A stretch of 29,355 bases of DNA from positions 1 through 29,355 of IMG/VR virus record IMGVR_UViG_3300041405_000021; one strand, given 5' to 3'. Positions 1-7,596 of the stretch are shown in pieces. The stretch is from a virus. A program made the translations under genes and the position numbers. Position 1 is the stretch's first letter, and every line of letters starts with the position of its first letter. The notes beneath the pieces are model-generated. The model searched no databases, was not told the origin of the DNA, and worked only from the letters and a program-made list of their open reading frames with translations.

Positions 1-2
1 GT

Positions 3-404
3 AAGCTAGCAGAGACGTCTGATAAAGAACGTGCTACTCGTGCACAGGAACTGGGTAAGAATGCCCACTCGGGTGAGGTTGATTCCTCCTTCCGTATTAA
101 GGGTCAAGTCCTCGAACCTGATAGCATGGTAATCCGTATCTACATCGACCATGACATTCCGTTTGGTACTGGTGACAAAGCTGTACTCTGTAACCAGATG
201 AAGACCGTTATCTCTCGCGTGATGACTGGTCGTAACGAACTGGAAGACGGCACTCCAATCGACATCATCTTCGGCAACACGTCTGTAGAAGAACGGATGG
301 TAATGTCTCCTAAACTGATCTCCACGTCCAGCATGCTCTTGAAGCAACTTTCCAAACACGTAGCTGGCGTATACCGAGGAACTAAGAATGCAAAAGCAAA
401 GTAA
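3..404 (+). CDS. RNA polymerase beta-like subunit, C-terminal part (5' end outside window)
   Basis: The reading frame is open from the left edge and ends at 404, so only the last ~133 residues are visible. They match the conserved C-terminal core of bacterial RpoB in order: a GDK motif, then an NQMKTVIS stretch standing for the RpoB HGNKGVIS motif, then DGTPIDII, then a V-x-x-RM motif. Both lysines that line the catalytic site in RpoB (GDK and the NKG lysine) have counterparts. It is known that phiKZ-like phages split beta and beta' into separate genes, forming a virion and a non-virion polymerase; which of the two this belongs to cannot be decided here. The HG of HGNKG is replaced, so the protein is strongly diverged. 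The stop overlaps the next gene by 17 bases, suggesting one transcript. Confidence 0.75.
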   Translation, partial: KLAETSDKERATRAQELGKNAHSGEVDSSFRIKGQVLEPDSMVIRIYIDHDIPFGTGDKAVLCNQMKTVISRVMTGRNELEDGTPIDIIFGNTSVEERMVMSPKLISTSSMLLKQLSKHVAGVYRGTKNAKAK

Positions 405-585
405 CAACGTAGTCTTCGGCCAGAACCTTGCCGTTCTGACCGCAGCAGCAGAACTGGGGGCCGAAGCTATTGCTCGGTCTCTCGGCTCCGATTCGGCAGC
501 CAACACACTCGAAGGCGAGAACGTAACCATGGCAGATCTCAAGTCTGCTCTGATCGCTCGCATGATTAAATACCTGAACCGTTAA
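388..585 (+). CDS. hypothetical 65-aa protein
   Basis: The product is small, Ala-rich, helical and without a membrane segment; I do not recognise it. The ATG at 388 lies inside the end of the polymerase-subunit gene and is preceded by GAGGA at a normal distance, which supports translational coupling with that gene. Its end is followed by AAGGAGCTAAC, the ribosome binding site of the next gene, so the three genes look like one operon. The protein could be a small partner of either neighbour, but nothing in the sequence proves it. Confidence 0.7.
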   Translation: MQKQSNNVVFGQNLAVLTAAAELGAEAIARSLGSDSAANTLEGENVTMADLKSALIARMIKYLNR

Positions 586-594
586 GGAGCTAAC

Positions 595-2568
595 ATGTAC
601 CAATCCGAAACTATGGATGCTGTGCGCGACGCAGCTGAAACATTGACTCGGGAAGGTAAAGTACTGACCACTGGGAACCCTGAGTTCCCATTGGCTGTAT
701 TTGCCGATACCTATAAAGTCGATGACGAGCCTACTAACACGGCTCTCCCGGAAGAAGAAGTTGTAGCTATTGAAGAACACTTCGATGCTATTAACCAAGA
801 CTCTACTCCGGCTGAAGACGATACCCGTGAGTCGATTGTTGCTAACCTGCACACCGCTGTTGCGAAGGTTCAGTTTAACACCACTAACATCATCATCCCT
901 GCAATCAAAGCAATGCATACACAGTACGCTAGTATGCAAGCTAGTTCGAGCGAACCTGAATACGCTGTACGTGCTTGGCGCTATCTGGCACCACACAACT
1001 CAGCTACTTTGGTTAACCACATCAATACCCGTTATACCCAAGTTCAACCTAAAGACTCTTATCGTTCGTTCCATCTGGAAACCCAGTCGGCTGATGCGAT
1101 CGTTGAGATGATGGCCGTGAACAACCCTCACCTAGAACAGGAAGAGGTTACCGAATGGGCATTGCAGGTCGGTACCGAACGACTGGAAGCAGTATGGACC
1201 AGTATCTTTGGTTCTCAAGGTGTTGTAGTACCAGCCGGTCTTCCGTATCTGACTGCACAAGGTGCACCATTTAACGTAGACGACATTCTGGTTGCTTACT
1301 TCCTCTGCGGTCACTATATCGACAATCCAGTTGCAAACTCTGGCGTGGATATTGATGAATGGGAACACACGCTGAAGATCCTGCATGAGATGTTTGGGTT
1401 CTACCTGGCTCGTGCTTACACTCGTCGTGCTGATGCTCGTGAACAAGGTCAAATGATCCTTACTAACGATGCTACCAATCCAATCGATACCCGTCGTGCA
1501 GTAGTTATCTGTAACGGTGACGTATTCGATCCCTGGGTTCTGGCTGGTGGTGACATTCAAGCTGTATTGGGTGCTGCTGTTGAGAACTCTGGCGTAACTG
1601 ATGTTCGTCATCTGGATGCTAACTCGGCTAAGTTCATTGCTCGCTGGCACGCAGTGTACCCGATGATCAAACAAGCTGCGATCGACTACTCGGATCGTCA
1701 ACGCGTAAACAACGTTATCAATACTTTCCGTGAAGTCGGTAAGTCTGAACTGTTGAAAGAACGCTACAGCCCTGAGACCGAAGCTAAGCTGATTGAAGCA
1801 CTGCGTTATATCCGTCGTGACGATTACGATAACCCTTACAAGGTGTTCTCGAGTCTGATCTGCCGTGTGTACTTCCCAGAAGCTACCTATCTGGAATACC
1901 TCGACGCTATCGATCAATACGGTCAAGACTTCCCTAAGGCTACCGTGCGTGAACTGGCTACCCAAGCGATGATCTCGCTGGTTGCTATCTTCCAAGCTAA
2001 GCAGATCGTTACTGAACTGTTCATGCCTGAGATCAATCCAGATGGTCCAGAAGAACCTGGTCAATTCCAAGACACAGGTCTGTTGGCTATGGCTGACTCC
2101 GATGGTGAAGGCGAAGAAGCTGAAACCACCGACATGACTGGTGATGATAGTGTACCTGATGGTACCGATGGCGTGGACGGTGACGTAGGTCTATCGGATA
2201 CTGATCTGGGTGAAGGTACTGATGACACTTCTGTAGACGATATCGTTTCTGAAGACGCTGGTGTTGATGATACTACTGACACTCCCGGTGAAACCAGCAC
2301 TGACGAAGATGCGACTGATGACGAATTCACTGAGGAAGAGGAAGAAGATCCATATGCTGATCTGGAAACTCCTACCGAAGGTGAGGAAGTAGAGACCGAG
2401 GAAACTGAGACTGAAGAGTCTGAGTCTACCGATGGTGACTTTACCGCCGATGATTCTGCTGAAGCTACTGAAGAAGTAGAACAAACTGAAGACGCCGCTG
2501 AATCCGAAACTTCGACCGAAGAGGAATCCGAGGAAGAAGAGGAAGAGGATGAAACCCCTTTGACCTAA
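595..2568 (+). CDS. 657-aa probable virion/assembly protein with acidic C-terminal tail
   Basis: The start is well supported by AAGGAG seven bases upstream. Residues 1-490 look like a globular, mostly helical domain that I do not recognise. Residues ~495-657 are a low-complexity tail dominated by Glu, Asp, Thr and Ser with almost no hydrophobic residues, so probably disordered and strongly negative. The position between a polymerase subunit and the prohead protease suggests a head-related or virion protein; this is inference. A slippery heptamer CCCTTTG at 2556-2562, two codons before the stop, could make part of the product continue in the -1 frame for a further 116 residues (about 772 aa in total). 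The acidic tail resembles scaffold-like or DNA-mimic segments, but no function is assigned. Confidence 0.9.
   Translation: MYQSETMDAVRDAAETLTREGKVLTTGNPEFPLAVFADTYKVDDEPTNTALPEEEVVAIEEHFDAINQDSTPAEDDTRESIVANLHTAVAKVQFNTTNIIIPAIKAMHTQYASMQASSSEPEYAVRAWRYLAPHNSATLVNHINTRYTQVQPKDSYRSFHLETQSADAIVEMMAVNNPHLEQEEVTEWALQVGTERLEAVWTSIFGSQGVVVPAGLPYLTAQGAPFNVDDILVAYFLCGHYIDNPVANSGVDIDEWEHTLKILHEMFGFYLARAYTRRADAREQGQMILTNDATNPIDTRRAVVICNGDVFDPWVLAGGDIQAVLGAAVENSGVTDVRHLDANSAKFIARWHAVYPMIKQAAIDYSDRQRVNNVINTFREVGKSELLKERYSPETEAKLIEALRYIRRDDYDNPYKVFSSLICRVYFPEATYLEYLDAIDQYGQDFPKATVRELATQAMISLVAIFQAKQIVTELFMPEINPDGPEEPGQFQDTGLLAMADSDGEGEEAETTDMTGDDSVPDGTDGVDGDVGLSDTDLGEGTDDTSVDDIVSEDAGVDDTTDTPGETSTDEDATDDEFTEEEEEDPYADLETPTEGEEVETEETETEESESTDGDFTADDSAEATEEVEQTEDAAESETSTEEESEEEEEEDETPLT
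2556..2562 (+). promoter_or_regulatory. candidate -1 programmed ribosomal frameshift site CCCTTTG
   Basis: In the frame of the 657-aa gene the codons read ACC CCT TTG ACC TAA, so CCCTTTG is an X XXY YYZ heptamer in the correct phase (C CCT TTG), six bases before the stop. A slip by -1 enters a frame that opens only at 2553, just after a TGA at 2550-2552, and stays open to 2912. The -1 frame has a protein-like sequence with many charged helix-forming residues well before any start codon. I see no clear structure at the usual 5-9 base distance. A stem with a one-base bulge lies further downstream, at about 2615-2641. Confidence 0.5.
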
Positions 2569-2624
2569 GCCAGTCCTCTAACGAAGCATGGGATCAAAAA
2601 GAAATACGGAGACGCCTCGCCCGT

Positions 2625-2912
2625 TTGGAAGAACGGCGGGGTGAATCTATTGAAGAAACCATGAAGAAGGCTGGACCGGTAGGTACCGGATATTTTACGA
2701 TCGAACAAGCACGAGCTGCCGCTCAGGGTGAATGTGATGCCTATGGTATCGATCCTACACTGAGTAATGCTGAACGTTGCACGCGTCTAATTGATATTCA
2801 ACAGGGTTCACCTTTGATGCATGAAGAACGTCAACGGAAAGTTGCTTATGCGGAACGTCTAGCTGCTGATAAGTTCCACACCGATCTTAAAGACAAACTA
2901 GGTCAAAACTAA
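2625..2912 (+). CDS. hypothetical 95-aa protein or frameshift extension of the 657-aa protein
   Basis: The frame is open from 2553 to 2912. The first usual start codon is TTG at 2625, with GGAG 13 bases upstream (too far) and the TTG lying in the loop of a possible hairpin. The first ATG is at 2661 and has no convincing ribosome binding site. Coding-like sequence (an Arg/Glu-rich helix including EIRRRLARLEERRGE) runs across the TTG from upstream, which fits better with entry by -1 frameshift from the preceding gene than with independent initiation. The rest is a soluble, charged, mainly helical protein that I do not recognise. Its stop is followed by AAAGGG, the ribosome binding site of the next gene. 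Confidence 0.7.
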   Translation: MEERRGESIEETMKKAGPVGTGYFTIEQARAAAQGECDAYGIDPTLSNAERCTRLIDIQQGSPLMHEERQRKVAYAERLAADKFHTDLKDKLGQN

Positions 2913-2925
2913 AGGGTAACATCAC

Positions 2926-3645
2926 ATGGCAATTCCTAATCTAATCCGAGACGCAGACTACGTAATGAGTAGACTCGTTGAGAATGAAGATGGGAGTGTC
3001 GTCACCACAGTACCTTGCTCTGTACAGATTCCAGAAAGCTTTACTGCTAAGAACCTTGCTGTCATTGGCAGTGAGGTTTTTATTTTTGGTTTCTTCCCGA
3101 TCATCATGGGTGATCGGTATGCTGTGAACAAGACTATCGCTATGATGCGTATTTGTCCAAGCTCTACGCAAAAGGTCGTGGTTAACGAAACTCCGTACAT
3201 CGAGTTCCAATTCGAACCGGGTGACAAGCTCATTTATACAACCGCTCTGGTTGTAACTGATACACTGACGTATTACATGTACGACCAATTCGTTGCTAAG
3301 GGGAATATCCCTTGGTATATGAACTACTACGACATGGCTAATATGTTTGACACGGCTTTGGAACACGCAGGGGTAGACTTGGGTGGTCGTTCGATTATCG
3401 AACTGATTATCTCAACTATCGCTCGAGATCCTGATGATATGACTAGACTGTATCGGCATATCCTCGCAAGGCCGGAAGACCTCGTTAACAAACCTCCTGT
3501 TACCGTACCATTCCGTTCTGTTATTTGGAACACCTCCGATACAACCTCCAAACTCAATGGTGCTTACTACGATCACGGTATCAGCTCTGCTCTGGTTAAC
3601 CAGTCGGAGTCGGTAGAAATGATTGAAGAACTGCTCCGCACATAA
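2926..3645 (+). CDS. hypothetical 239-aa protein, probable virion or head-assembly protein
   Basis: The ATG at 2926 has AAAGGG at a suitable distance and begins a compact mixed alpha/beta protein without signal peptide or membrane segment. I do not recognise a family. The gene lies between the acidic-tailed 657-aa protein with its extension and the prohead protease, with 11-13 base gaps, so it is most likely transcribed with them and may take part in head assembly. That role is inferred only from position. Confidence 0.85.
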   Translation: MAIPNLIRDADYVMSRLVENEDGSVVTTVPCSVQIPESFTAKNLAVIGSEVFIFGFFPIIMGDRYAVNKTIAMMRICPSSTQKVVVNETPYIEFQFEPGDKLIYTTALVVTDTLTYYMYDQFVAKGNIPWYMNYYDMANMFDTALEHAGVDLGGRSIIELIISTIARDPDDMTRLYRHILARPEDLVNKPPVTVPFRSVIWNTSDTTSKLNGAYYDHGISSALVNQSESVEMIEELLRT

Positions 3646-3656
3646 GGAAGTTGTTT

Positions 3657-4532
3657 ATGAACATGGGTATGATTCGGGGACGTACGATCCCTAACCCCAT
3701 GGGCCAAGTTCCTACATCCCAGTCGGCAGTAACTGTCGGCTGTGCGATGTTGGCTGGTACCAATAAGCGTGGCATCTTGCCCGCAGACAAAGAAGGCTAT
3801 TATACCCTCGTGGTTGGTAGCTATGGCACAGAGAACTCCGCCGGTATGTTCTACGACGAAGCTTCCGGTGTAGCGATGTTTGAACCATCTAGCTCTTTGA
3901 TGCGTCGCCTTAAGAAAGGCGTACTGTTCATGGAGTTCAAGCACCCAGAACCTTACCAAGATCTTTTGATCCAAGGTCAGGTTGTACGCAAGCCTATGTC
4001 AGAAGCTGAATACCTCATGCGTATTCGGTCTATCGATGACAATCGGGTATGTGCACACATTCGTAACCTGACTATCATGCCGGGTGTGAATGAACAAGGT
4101 AAGCAGGTTAAGATGGTTGTAGCGGAAGTTAAGCCTTACGGTCCTTTTGCACAAGTCTTCAAAGACTCGCTGGATAACCCAAACATTAACACTTACTGTT
4201 CGGTACGTTCTATTACTCAGGACGATCAATACCGTGGCATTAAGTACACTCGTGAAATCGCTACTTGGGACTTCGTGGGTGAAGGTGGTATCTTTACCGC
4301 TAACAAATATACGTCTCCAGCATTGGAAGGTTTCAGCGAGGCAGAACGTCTCATTCATGTACCTGAGCGTACACTGACTCCAGATGTGTTGTGGCAGATC
4401 CAAGACGAAGCGAAAGCTCGTAGCCGTATCGGTTTGGAATCCGCTGAACACCAAGATGTAAGTGGTCTCATCGATGTACTCGGTTGGGAACGCAGTAAAG
4501 GTATTCGTCGTCCTGCATATTTGCGTGGATAA
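3657..4532 (+). CDS. prohead maturation protease, S80 / T4 gp21-like
   Basis: The 291-aa protein shows the layout of phage prohead serine proteases: an FKHPEP segment (His96) matching the family's G-E-L-x-HP motif, the catalytic-histidine region CAHIRN (His134), a glycine/proline stretch, YCSVRS with the likely nucleophile Ser182, and TWDFV with the likely acid Asp205. This His-Ser-Asp order is that of the T4 gp21/S80 family, which cleaves scaffold and internal head proteins during capsid maturation. The ATG at 3657 is chosen over the in-frame TTG at 3651 because AAGGA ends eight bases before it. The gene closes the first plus-strand block and is followed by a strong hairpin at 4556-4575. Possible substrates in the window are the acidic-leader internal proteins at 17771-20814. 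Confidence 0.75.
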   Translation: MNMGMIRGRTIPNPMGQVPTSQSAVTVGCAMLAGTNKRGILPADKEGYYTLVVGSYGTENSAGMFYDEASGVAMFEPSSSLMRRLKKGVLFMEFKHPEPYQDLLIQGQVVRKPMSEAEYLMRIRSIDDNRVCAHIRNLTIMPGVNEQGKQVKMVVAEVKPYGPFAQVFKDSLDNPNINTYCSVRSITQDDQYRGIKYTREIATWDFVGEGGIFTANKYTSPALEGFSEAERLIHVPERTLTPDVLWQIQDEAKARSRIGLESAEHQDVSGLIDVLGWERSKGIRRPAYLRG

Positions 4533-4555
4533 CGAAAAAAAAAATAAAGCATGTT

Positions 4556-4575
4556 CCCTCTCCAGCTGGAGAGGG
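4556..4575. terminator. bidirectional terminator hairpin between convergent genes
   Basis: CCCTCTCC and GGAGAGGG pair perfectly around AGCT. On the plus strand TTTATGTTAG follows. On the minus strand a run of nine T residues lies a few bases after the stem. It separates the protease gene (+) from the small minus-strand gene ending at 4582. Confidence 0.8.
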
Positions 4576-4581
4576 TTTATG

Positions 4582-4866
4582 TTAGTGTTTAGTATATGTC
4601 ACCACCTTTTGGTTTGACTGATCATACAAGTCAAATGTCGTAAGATCCGACTTGACTAGATATGGTATGTAGTTAACAGGTCCGTTTGAAGCCAGCTCTG
4701 TTCTACATTGTTGAATGAAACGCCCAGTGTCATTTTCGGTTCCGATGTATATGGCGTCCTCTGGAGAGCCATAGACGGGCTGCAACCCGTTCGGTGATCC
4801 GAATCCTTTGATGAACGTGTGTTTACCGATTGTATCGACACCGGCTATCGTAAATAATTGGCGCAT
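4582..4866 (-). CDS. hypothetical 94-aa protein
   Basis: The start ATG at 4866 is preceded on the minus strand by AAGGACTAACCC, a fair ribosome binding site. The product is a small soluble protein with a Gly-rich N-terminal half and a Thr/Asp-rich C-terminus; no family is recognised. It is the last gene of a minus-strand block of small unknown proteins (4582-7611) that looks like the accessory/early-gene regions of jumbo phages. It is separated from the gene upstream by two hairpins. Confidence 0.7.
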   Translation of the reverse strand: MRQLFTIAGVDTIGKHTFIKGFGSPNGLQPVYGSPEDAIYIGTENDTGRFIQQCRTELASNGPVNYIPYLVKSDLTTFDLYDQSNQKVVTYTKH

Positions 4867-4894
4867 GGGTTAGTCCTTACGCATGTTGATATAA

Positions 4895-4918
4895 GTGGAT
4901 TAGTTAGAGCTAATCCAC
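4895..4918. repeat. perfect 9-bp inverted repeat
   Basis: GTGGATTAG and CTAATCCAC flank the six-base loop TTAGAG. It lies 28 bases upstream of the minus-strand start at 4866, in the untranslated leader or promoter region of that gene. There is no T-tract, so it is more likely an operator or leader structure than a terminator. Confidence 0.5.
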
Positions 4919-4937
4919 ATGAGTGACACGGCACATT

Positions 4938-4959
4938 GCCCCTACCTTCGGGTAGGGGC
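4938..4959. terminator. terminator hairpin with TTTATGTCG flank
   Basis: GCCCCTACC and GGTAGGGGC pair perfectly over nine bases around a TTCG tetraloop. The plus-strand side continues with TTTATGTCGTC, the flank repeated at several other hairpins here. It follows the minus-strand gene that ends at 4971. Confidence 0.75.
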
Positions 4960-4970
4960 TTTATGTCGTC

Positions 4971-5354
4971 TTATAAACCACACAGTACTTTTAGTACCGG
5001 ATTGTTTTTGAGGGTATTGACATGCCATTCCAGAGTCATGGCATAAATTGCCGCTGTAAGGATATCATGGATCGTTGTGAAAATACCTTCACCACAAGCC
5101 GGATGATAACTTACGTCGAGTTTACCTGACGTCGGATTCTCGAAGGCCGTGAAGATTCTAACGCCATCGAATTCACAGATCAAATACCGACTATCCTCAC
5201 GCGTGGTCAAGATGGACTGACCGAGCTGCTCATTGATCGGGTCAATCAGTTTTTGCAGAGCTTCACGAATATCGACGATTTTACCTATCGAGCGTGCAGC
5301 ATCTACATACTTCTCCAGCTGTCGCTTCGTAACATGCTCAAATACCGTTACCAT
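4971..5354 (-). CDS. hypothetical 127-aa protein
   Basis: This is a soluble mixed alpha/beta protein with no recognised domain. The ATG at 5354 has a strong AAGGAG site, formed by the last codons of the upstream gene, so translation is coupled (the upstream stop lies two bases before the ATG). The N-terminal ~45 residues are helical and charged; the second half has alternating beta-type segments. It lies in the minus-strand block of small genes. Confidence 0.75.
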   Translation of the reverse strand: MVTVFEHVTKRQLEKYVDAARSIGKIVDIREALQKLIDPINEQLGQSILTTREDSRYLICEFDGVRIFTAFENPTSGKLDVSYHPACGEGIFTTIHDILTAAIYAMTLEWHVNTLKNNPVLKVLCGL

Positions 5355-5356
5355 GA

Positions 5357-5671
5357 CTAACTCCTTTCTTCGTCTTTATGAGGTCCATTGACCCAATTGA
5401 TTACTCGACGACGCACCCAGTCACAATGCGCGGATTTACTCAGCTCTTGTTGAGCCAGATATTTCCAGTACGCCGCCGCATCTTGGAACGTCGGGAAAAC
5501 AGTATGGTCCTTCATCAGACCATGGATCACATCAAGCCGTTCCCTTTGATAGGCCCGGATAACACGATCTGCTACTTGATCATCACCGTTGAGGATGTGT
5601 AACAGATTTGAAGCTTCTGTCCACGCATAGTGAACAATGTCCATTTTCAATACATCTGACATCTTGACCAT
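5357..5671 (-). CDS. hypothetical 104-aa protein
   Basis: This is an unrecognised soluble helical protein rich in Trp, His and Arg. Three in-frame ATGs lie close together (5680, 5671, 5662). I prefer 5671 because a TTGGA lies about nine bases before it; the one at 5680 has this sequence directly adjacent. The C-terminal end encodes the ribosome binding site of the next gene, so the two are a translationally coupled pair. Confidence 0.7.
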   Translation of the reverse strand: MVKMSDVLKMDIVHYAWTEASNLLHILNGDDQVADRVIRAYQRERLDVIHGLMKDHTVFPTFQDAAAYWKYLAQQELSKSAHCDWVRRRVINWVNGPHKDEERS

Positions 5672-5700
5672 GAGTACCATTCCAATCTAGAGTTAAGGAA

Positions 5701-5727
5701 AGGAGCGGTACTACATAGACCGTTCCT
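5701..5727. other. stem-loop in 147-base non-coding gap
   Basis: AGGAGCGGT and ACCGTTCCT can form a nine-base stem (one G-U pair on the plus strand, one A/C mismatch on the minus strand) with the loop ACTACATAG. On the minus strand it is followed by TTCCTT, so it may be a weak terminator for the gene ending at 5828. The gap 5681-5827 holds no normal gene. It contains a five-codon ORF with a good ribosome binding site (5729-5746, minus strand, Met-Cys-Val-Lys-Leu) and some start-stop pairs. Confidence 0.35.
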
Positions 5728-5827
5728 GTTACAATTTAACGCACATGCAATTCCTTAGGACATATTTGCCGAGTAACGCCTTACATTTAGTTAATTAGCC
5801 CCAGAACATTTTCCAGACTAGTCTTCC

Positions 5828-6208
5828 TTAATGGATTACATTTTCTGGTGGGAAGTTATTGTCAACTGCGTATCGATGCAGTTGCTGGTACACTTCATAG
5901 GCAATAGTACCTACAGCGTCCTGTAGCTCGCCGTACGACGCTTTACGTTCGAAGGTGTCGATCTCAACAGAATAGAACTCACCACTGATGTGATGAGCTT
6001 TAATCTTTACTAAACCTTCATGCCATTTCAGGTTGAACACCATACTGACGGTATATTTACCATCTGAGATGATATCAAACTTGATATCTGGATTGATGGC
6101 TTTCTGTTCGAGGTGTTCAGTGAAAGTGAATGTCTCGCAATACGGACGCATGATTTCATGTAGTTGATGCTTCAACAATTTCTTAGCAAGTGGTTCGATG
6201 TGCGACAT
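5828..6208 (-). CDS. hypothetical 126-aa protein
   Basis: The ATG at 6208 is preceded by AGGAGCTAAGT, a good site. The N-terminal ~30 residues are basic and helical, the middle has beta-type segments, and the C-terminal helix is amphipathic; no family is recognised. It is 14 bases downstream of the next gene in the same block, so they are probably co-transcribed. Confidence 0.75.
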   Translation of the reverse strand: MSHIEPLAKKLLKHQLHEIMRPYCETFTFTEHLEQKAINPDIKFDIISDGKYTVSMVFNLKWHEGLVKIKAHHISGEFYSVEIDTFERKASYGELQDAVGTIAYEVYQQLHRYAVDNNFPPENVIH

Positions 6209-6222
6209 ACTTAGCTCCTGTT

Positions 6223-6510
6223 TTATTTGTCGAGGTAATCGAAGATTTGTTTAGCTGTCAATGCCGGGTCAGTAACGTCAGGTTGAACGTCGTAGACCTT
6301 AAGGTGCGATTGATCACGAAACACTACCTTACAGTCCGTATTGTTCTCCACCCACATCGTTGCAACTTTGCTATTGAACGCATGAGTGAAATGGACCCTC
6401 AATTTAGAGGCTGGCGTGATTGACATGATCAGCTGGTTAGCACCGCTATCGAGGTGGGTGAGTTCTTTAATGACGAGCATGAAGTTCGTCAATGATTCAA
6501 CTGCTCGCAT
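6223..6510 (-). CDS. hypothetical 95-aa protein
   Basis: This is a small soluble protein that I do not recognise. The ATG at 6510 is preceded on the minus strand by TAGGAGTACCTATTA, a good ribosome binding site. A terminator hairpin (6538-6557) lies just upstream and belongs to the preceding gene, so this gene needs its own promoter or read-through. Confidence 0.75.
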   Translation of the reverse strand: MRAVESLTNFMLVIKELTHLDSGANQLIMSITPASKLRVHFTHAFNSKVATMWVENNTDCKVVFRDQSHLKVYDVQPDVTDPALTAKQIFDYLDK

Positions 6511-6537
6511 TAATAGGTACTCCTAGGTTAATGAAAA

Positions 6538-6557
6538 GCCCCCTCCTGCGAGAGGGC
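6538..6557 (-). terminator. rho-independent-type terminator
   Basis: On the minus strand GCCCTCTC, loop GCAG and GAGGGGGC form an eight-base stem with one mismatch, followed by TTTTC. It lies immediately after the membrane-protein gene that ends at 6563. Confidence 0.7.
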
Positions 6558-6562
6558 AAAGA

Positions 6563-7339
6563 TCACCATGTATGTCGTCCTTGACCGATCACCTCGATGT
6601 CGTCACCCAACTCCACTTTAACAACTTGTGGCATGTCGAGTGCATCATCTACCATGTCCTCGATATGGCGTAGGACCTCATTTGCTTCCAAGGTCTTTGT
6701 TTCCAGATCGTGGATCATGACGTTTGTAGCACGGACCATAACCACTAGCGTAGCAGCCGTAACCGCCAAGCCAGCAAGTTGACCCGCATTCTCTTTCATC
6801 ACCTGCCCAATCGGCGCAAAGTACTGACTAAAGAAGCCAGGAGCTTCTTGTTTCTTTTGCCGAGTTCGTTCACTTGTGAAACCGCCTCTGACATCGTCGG
6901 GATGGCCTCCTTCGTAGATTCGATAGAAGGGCGCAATATAGTCGACTTGTTGCTCAGGGACTTGCCCAAACGACTGATACTCCGAATCGATTTCCACAAT
7001 GGTGAAACCGAGGACATCCACAAGCGGTTGGAAAGCCTGGACCCAACCGTAGTTTTCCCACGGAAAGGATTCGTGATTTTCCTTGAGAGCTTCGTAATCA
7101 ACTTCAACAATTTCTTTCCTGTTGAACGCGTCATCGTGAAAGTCTCCCAACATTCTGAATGAGTAGGTGATGTGGCTTTTAGGGTCCTCAACTTCGTTTA
7201 TTTCGAGGGCATGGAGGATACGTTCCGTCACAGTCGCGTAACGATGAACGATATCATGGATTGCATTCTGGCGATAATCCCCCGCCATCGTATTGCCGAA
7301 CGTTGCCAGAATGTAATGCTTTACATAGACTTTATCCAT
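6563..7339 (-). CDS. 258-aa membrane protein with duplicated C-terminal module
   Basis: Residues 1-~165 form a soluble unrecognised domain. A hydrophobic segment around residues 182-202 (Ala/Val/Leu-rich) is a likely membrane helix. It is followed by a charged amphipathic helix and the tail VKVELGDDIEVIGQGRHTW. This tail and the preceding helix are clearly repeated in the 91-aa protein at 12504-12779 (VRVELGDDFELYGQGNRTD), so the two genes share a ~90-residue membrane module. The ATG at 7339 has AAGGTGTCGC upstream. A 38-aa membrane protein is encoded just upstream. The role is unknown; placement in the host inner membrane is inferred. Confidence 0.8.
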   Translation of the reverse strand: MDKVYVKHYILATFGNTMAGDYRQNAIHDIVHRYATVTERILHALEINEVEDPKSHITYSFRMLGDFHDDAFNRKEIVEVDYEALKENHESFPWENYGWVQAFQPLVDVLGFTIVEIDSEYQSFGQVPEQQVDYIAPFYRIYEGGHPDDVRGGFTSERTRQKKQEAPGFFSQYFAPIGQVMKENAGQLAGLAVTAATLVVMVRATNVMIHDLETKTLEANEVLRHIEDMVDDALDMPQVVKVELGDDIEVIGQGRHTW

Positions 7340-7423
7340 GCGACACCTTAATTGACCCCAATCCCCAAACGTAACCTGAAGACTGGGATCAACCTGTTAG
7401 GACACATTCCTGTGTGTCGTGGT

Positions 7424-7540
7424 TTAAGTGTCCATTCTGGCAACGGGGGCATTCCGTACGACGTACAGAACCGCAACGGTTGTGAGAGCGGAGCCGACGA
7501 CGACGATTGCAGCAACTTTCATCTTGAGAGAGTTACTCAT
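7424..7540 (-). CDS. 38-aa single-pass membrane peptide
   Basis: The minus strand reads MSNSLKMKVAAIVVVG..., with a hydrophobic core of about 19 residues (Ala/Val/Leu) after a basic start, then a short charged tail ending in ARMDT. AGAGGTG precedes the ATG at a normal distance, which is the main support for so short a gene. It lies 84 bases upstream of the 258-aa membrane protein and probably shares its transcript. The function is unknown; small phage membrane peptides often act on host processes or lysis, but nothing specific points there. Confidence 0.6.
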   Translation of the reverse strand: MSNSLKMKVAAIVVVGSALTTVAVLYVVRNAPVARMDT

Positions 7541-7596
7541 GGTTACACCTCTTTGGTTATGAAACTGAATGACGTAGTTGAACGGCTTTACTGCCC

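Noticed and set aside
1132-2070. 312-codon open frame on the minus strand
   Set aside because: It is antisense to the clearly coding 657-aa gene, has Ser/Thr/Val-rich shadow composition and no ribosome binding site.
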